From: a bacterium UBP18_UBA7526
GTDB taxonomy: Bacteria > UBP18 > UBA7526
DNA length: 16,630 nt
Assembly: GCA_002478245.1 (NCBI GenBank)
Contig: DLMW01000048.1
Coordinates: 3,418-20,047, forward strand
Reading direction: 5' to 3'
A program made the position numbers and the translations under genes. Every line of letters starts with the position of its first letter. Position 1 is the first letter of the stretch. This document shows, in pieces, positions 13,981-16,630 of the stretch. The notes below the pieces were generated by a model. That model searched no databases. It saw nothing but the letters and a program-made list of their open reading frames with translations, and was not told the DNA's origin.

Positions 13981-14548
13981 AATTGTCCTGGATCTGGAGA
14001 CCCAGAAGGATTTTAGTGAGGTAGGCGGAAGGTGCAACCTCCATCTCCTCAAGGTATCGGTAGTTGGGATCTACGATTACTCTGATGGGAAGTACAAGGC
14101 CTTTGAGGAGAAAGAGATCCCCCAGTTAGAACAGATCCTAAGAGAAGCCTCCCTCATCATTGGTTTTAATATCAAGCGCTTTGACTTCCCCGTTTTACAG
14201 CCCTATCTCTCCCTCGATTTAGGGAAGGTCCCTTATCTTGATATTATGGAGGAGTTTGTCAAGGCAAGGGGCCACAGGATAAGTCTCGTAAGCCTTGCCC
14301 AGGCTACCTTGGGAGAAGGGAAGTCAGGGAGTGGTCTGGAGGCCCTGCGACTCTATCGTATGGGCGATATCAAAAGGTTAAAGGATTACTGTCTGGACGA
14401 TGTGCGCCTGACAAAAGAACTCTATGAATATGGAATGAAGAATAAAAGGCTCTACTACACTTCCCGTTCCTTATTCGCTATGGGTAAGGAAGCCGTCCCG
14501 GTAAGCTTCAGGTTGAAGGCGGGTGACTCAGAGGTTATCGAAGAATGA
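13970..14548 (+). CDS. DEDDy-type 3'-5' exonuclease (RNase H-like fold, YprB/PF13482-like)
   Basis: A 192-residue RNase H-like exonuclease. Exo I is VLDLET (D8, E10). Exo II is IIGFNIKRFDFPVL (N67...F71-D72). Exo III is DYCLDDVRL, where Y140-x3-D144 is the tyrosine form, so this is the DEDDy class. LDIMEEF near 90-96 and the H-x-ISLVSLA helix fit the stand-alone ribonuclease H-like domain proteins found beside helicases. Such proteins degrade single-stranded DNA or RNA 3' to 5'. It has no other domain. ATG 13970 follows GGGTGAGG, sequence inherited from the decayed S23 gene. Its TGA overlaps the small ORF at 14545 as ATGA, and polX is two frames further on, suggesting a DNA-repair role (inference). 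Confidence 0.85.
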   Translation: MDRRIVLDLETQKDFSEVGGRCNLHLLKVSVVGIYDYSDGKYKAFEEKEIPQLEQILREASLIIGFNIKRFDFPVLQPYLSLDLGKVPYLDIMEEFVKARGHRISLVSLAQATLGEGKSGSGLEALRLYRMGDIKRLKDYCLDDVRLTKELYEYGMKNKRLYYTSRSLFAMGKEAVPVSFRLKAGDSEVIEE

Positions 14549-14655
14549 ACCCCGCACCTTTTACTATGTTTTATAATTCATCTTTTGAAAATAAAGAAAT
14601 AAGAGATTTTCTAGTCATCTTAGCGAAAAGTCTTACCAAGAAAGGTGTGGGGTGA
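14545..14655 (+). CDS. 36-residue small protein or leader peptide coupled to polX
   Basis: ATG 14545 overlaps the exonuclease stop as ATGA, and the frame stays open for 36 codons to TGA 14653, which overlaps the polX GTG as GTGA. The frame opens MNPAPFTMFYNSSF, has a hydrophobic middle (RDFLVILAKSL, about 20-30) and ends TKKGVG. GAGG lies 10 nt upstream of ATG and translation from the exonuclease would feed it. Exact 4-nt overlaps at both ends are hard to get by chance, so translation is likely. A second ATG at 14566 could also serve. I recognise no family. It may be a short membrane-edge peptide or act only as a translated spacer opening the polX start (see the 14550-14652 element). Confidence 0.55.
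   Translation: MNPAPFTMFYNSSFENKEIRDFLVILAKSLTKKGVG
14550..14652 (+). promoter_or_regulatory. long-range RNA helix masking the polX ribosome-binding site
   Basis: CCCCGCACCTTT (14550-14561) is complementary to AAAGGTGTGGGG (14641-14652). In RNA all 12 positions pair, one as G-U. The right arm contains the polX Shine-Dalgarno (AAAGG) and the first base of its GTG. The enclosed 79 nt are AT-rich and hold most of the small ORF. If formed, the helix would block direct initiation at polX, and ribosomes translating the small ORF would melt it. The pairing is seen in sequence, the regulation is inferred. Confidence 0.5.
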
Positions 14656-16373
14656 AGAATAGGGAGATTGCCCAGATATTCTATGAGATGGGTGAGATTC
14701 TGGAGATTAAAGGGGATAATCCCTTTAAGATCCGGGCCTACTATAAGGCGGCCCAGAATATGGAGAGCCTCGCTGAGGATATTGAGAAGGTTGTTCAGGA
14801 GGATAGGCTAGGGGAACTTCCTGGAATAGGAGAAAAACTTGCCCTAAAGATCAAGGAATATGTCACCACAGGAAGGATAAAGGCCTATGAGAAATTAAAG
14901 AAGGAGGTCCCTTCTGGTTTACTCAAGATCCTCTCCGTGCCCGGAGTGGGGCCGAAGACCGCCAAACTACTCTATGAGGAACTAGGGATCGATAGTATCG
15001 AGAAGTTGGAGAAGGCAGCCAAGGAACATAGGATAAGTCAACTCCCCCATCTAAAGGAGAAGACAGAGGAGAATATATTAAGGGGGATAGAGCTCATTAA
15101 GGGAGGGATGGAACGGATGGCCCTAGGGGTTGCTCTTCCCCTGGCCAACGAGATCGTAGGTGCTCTGAAGAGACTGCCTGAGGTCAAAGAGATAAACCCT
15201 GCTGGTTCTTTGAGAAGAAGAAAAGAGACCATTGGAGATATCGATATCCTCATCACCTCTACCCATCCTCTGAAAGTAATGGATGTCTTTACGAGCCTTC
15301 CCTGCGTAAGCCAGGTCCTCGCCCATGGGGAGACGAAGTCCAGCATCCTGACCAAGGAAGGGATCCATGTCGATGTAAGGGTGCTGGATCCCAAGAACTA
15401 TGGTGCTGCCCTCCAATACTTCACTGGTTCCAAGGAGCACAATATCGCTTTAAGAACCCTAGCCGTGAAGAAGGGCTATAAGATCAGTGAGTATGGGCTA
15501 TTTGATAAGAGATCGGGAAGGAGATTGGCAGGAGAGAGGGAAGAGGATATCTATAGGATCCTGGGCCTCTCCTATATTGAGCCAGAACTGAGAGAGAACC
15601 AGGGGGAGATCGAGGCTGCCAAGGCAGATAGGTTACCCAGACTCATAGAGGAATCGGAGATCCGAGGAGACCTCCACATCCACTCCAACTGGAGCGATGG
15701 GAGCGCCTCTATTGAGAAGATTGTGGAGGCAGCAAGAAGGAGGGGATGGGAGTATGTCGCCATCTGCGACCATTCCAAGAGTTTAAAGATTGCTGGTGGC
15801 TTGAGTGATGAGGAATTAAGAGAAGAGATGGAAGAGATCCGAAACCTTAATAAGAAGTTAAAGGGCTTTAGGGTCTTGGCTGGGATAGAGGTAGATATCC
15901 TAAAGGATGGAACCCTAGACTATCCAGATGAACTATTGAAAGAATTAGATTTTGTGGTTGCTGCCATCCACTCTGGATTCAAGCAGTCCCGGGAAGAGGT
16001 GACGAAGAGGATAGTTAAGGCCTGTGAGAATAGATGGGTGGATGTCATCGCCCATCCCACAGGAAGATTATTAGGAGAGAGGGCGCCCTATGAGGTGGAT
16101 TTGGATAGAGTCATAGAAATAGCCAAGGAGACGGGGACGTATCTAGAGATCAATGCCTATCCCAAGAGATTGGACCTAAACGATGTCCATTCCCGAAAGG
16201 CAAAGGAGGCGGGAGTATCGATCTCCATCGGGACCGATGCCCATACCTTAGACCAGTTGGATTACATGACCATTGCCCTAACCGCTGCCCGCAGGGGCTG
16301 GCTGGAGAAGGAGGACGTTCTAAATACCCTTCCCATTGATAAACTCCTAAAGAAGCTAAAGAGAAATAAGTAG
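14652..16373 (+). CDS. polX: DNA polymerase/3'-5' exonuclease PolX
   Basis: A 573-residue bacterial family X polymerase of typical length, for gap filling in base-excision repair. Seen in order: N-terminal 8-kDa-like region MKNREIAQIFYEMGEILEIK with helix-hairpin-helix LPGIGEKLALKI (about 56-67). A second HhH is VPGVGPKTAKLLYEELGI (about 96-113). Palm motif GSLRRRKETIGDIDILI carries D196 and D198, and HVDVRV carries D241. The thumb follows FTGSKEHNIALR (about 257-268). The C-terminal PHP domain has DLHIHSNWSDG (H342, H344, D349), CDHS (H374), GIEVDI (E413), IHSGF (H440), AHPTGR (H468) and GTDAH (D529, H531), so its metal exonuclease/phosphatase centre is complete. GTG start with AAAGG 6 nt upstream, overlapping the small ORF stop. 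Coupled downstream of a DEDDy nuclease. Confidence 0.97.
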   Translation: MKNREIAQIFYEMGEILEIKGDNPFKIRAYYKAAQNMESLAEDIEKVVQEDRLGELPGIGEKLALKIKEYVTTGRIKAYEKLKKEVPSGLLKILSVPGVGPKTAKLLYEELGIDSIEKLEKAAKEHRISQLPHLKEKTEENILRGIELIKGGMERMALGVALPLANEIVGALKRLPEVKEINPAGSLRRRKETIGDIDILITSTHPLKVMDVFTSLPCVSQVLAHGETKSSILTKEGIHVDVRVLDPKNYGAALQYFTGSKEHNIALRTLAVKKGYKISEYGLFDKRSGRRLAGEREEDIYRILGLSYIEPELRENQGEIEAAKADRLPRLIEESEIRGDLHIHSNWSDGSASIEKIVEAARRRGWEYVAICDHSKSLKIAGGLSDEELREEMEEIRNLNKKLKGFRVLAGIEVDILKDGTLDYPDELLKELDFVVAAIHSGFKQSREEVTKRIVKACENRWVDVIAHPTGRLLGERAPYEVDLDRVIEIAKETGTYLEINAYPKRLDLNDVHSRKAKEAGVSISIGTDAHTLDQLDYMTIALTAARRGWLEKEDVLNTLPIDKLLKKLKRNK

Positions 16374-16630
16374 GTAGATATGCAAATCTCGGTACGCGTC
16401 TCTTATCCTAAAGTGGCTGAGCCTTTTAAAGAGATCAAGCTCTCTGTCTCCTCCGTCTATATGGCCCATGCGCGAATAACCAACCTTTGAAAAGTCTTGA
16501 GAAAGACCATAGAGATAGCAATGCCCGGATTTTATTGATAGAATAGTCGATCCAAAGAATGCTTAAGGATATAGAAAACTATCTCGACTATCTGGAAGCA
16601 TCGGAACTTGAATAAATTCCGATACCGATG
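16374..16630 (+). other. 257-nt tail without a clear gene, one 36-codon frame
   Basis: No long frame crosses this region. A frame from ATG 16380 to TGA 16488-16490 has AGGTAG upstream and encodes 36 residues (begins MQISVRVSYPKVAEPFKE). A second frame follows after a shift (KSLEKDHRDSNARILLIE, about 16490-16546), and a third runs from ATG 16559 to 16615. Interrupted short frames in the same direction look like a decayed gene, but I recognise no family. At the very end ATCGGAA (16600) and TTCCGAT (16617-16623) form a 7-bp hairpin. The next gene, if any, lies beyond the window. Confidence 0.35.

Overview
The window is a compact stretch of chromosome in which every convincing gene lies on the + strand. 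It carries two proline tRNA genes, 16 well-supported or recognisable protein genes, one unrecognised small helical protein, at least one strong candidate small CDS (36 codons), and one decayed gene. A NAD-dependent DNA ligase, a bacterial-type PolX, CCA-encoding tRNAs and Shine-Dalgarno starts (several GTG) mark a bacterium. A lipid A-type acyltransferase suggests a diderm. Arginine is written mostly AGA/AGG and the coding strand is purine-rich. Together with the A-rich/T-rich intergenic inverted repeat and a four-helix-bundle (S23) remnant, this is reminiscent of uncultivated candidate-phylum genomes, but I cannot name the phylum from this sequence.

Layout: (1) 1-3117: tRNA-Pro(GGG), a 2H cyclic phosphodiesterase, a small coupled helical protein, a GPH-type MFS transporter and an LpxL/HtrB-like acyltransferase. 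(2) 3118-4513: a long imperfect inverted repeat, a GT2 glycosyltransferase coupled to a YjbQ-family protein, a terminator, and a second short hairpin with the same arm sequence as the long repeat. (3) 4514-7820: a tightly overlapping trio of histone-deacetylase-like amidohydrolase, protein-isoaspartate methyltransferase and adenine deaminase. (4) 7893-9968: a small multidrug-export-family membrane protein, tRNA-Pro(CGG), a TIGR00725/LOG-like protein, acylphosphatase and a metallophosphoesterase. (5) 10023-16373: nucleic-acid metabolism, namely an RNase J-like beta-CASP protein, LigA, an S23 pseudogene, a DEDDy exonuclease, a 36-codon small ORF and PolX. (6) 16374-16630: no clear gene.

Genes are packed with stop/start overlaps (GTGA at 676 and 4019, ATGA at 5530 and 14545, GTGA at 14652, 13 nt at 6171), so translational coupling is widespread. 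The most notable unlisted structure is at 14545-14655. A 36-codon ORF is locked by 4-nt overlaps to both the exonuclease upstream and polX downstream, and its two ends form a 12-bp RNA helix (with one G-U pair) that would bury the polX ribosome-binding site. Exonuclease, small ORF and PolX, just downstream of LigA, look like a coupled DNA gap-repair module. I saw no CRISPR array, phage, insertion sequence or defence island, and no wholly new multi-gene system can be claimed.
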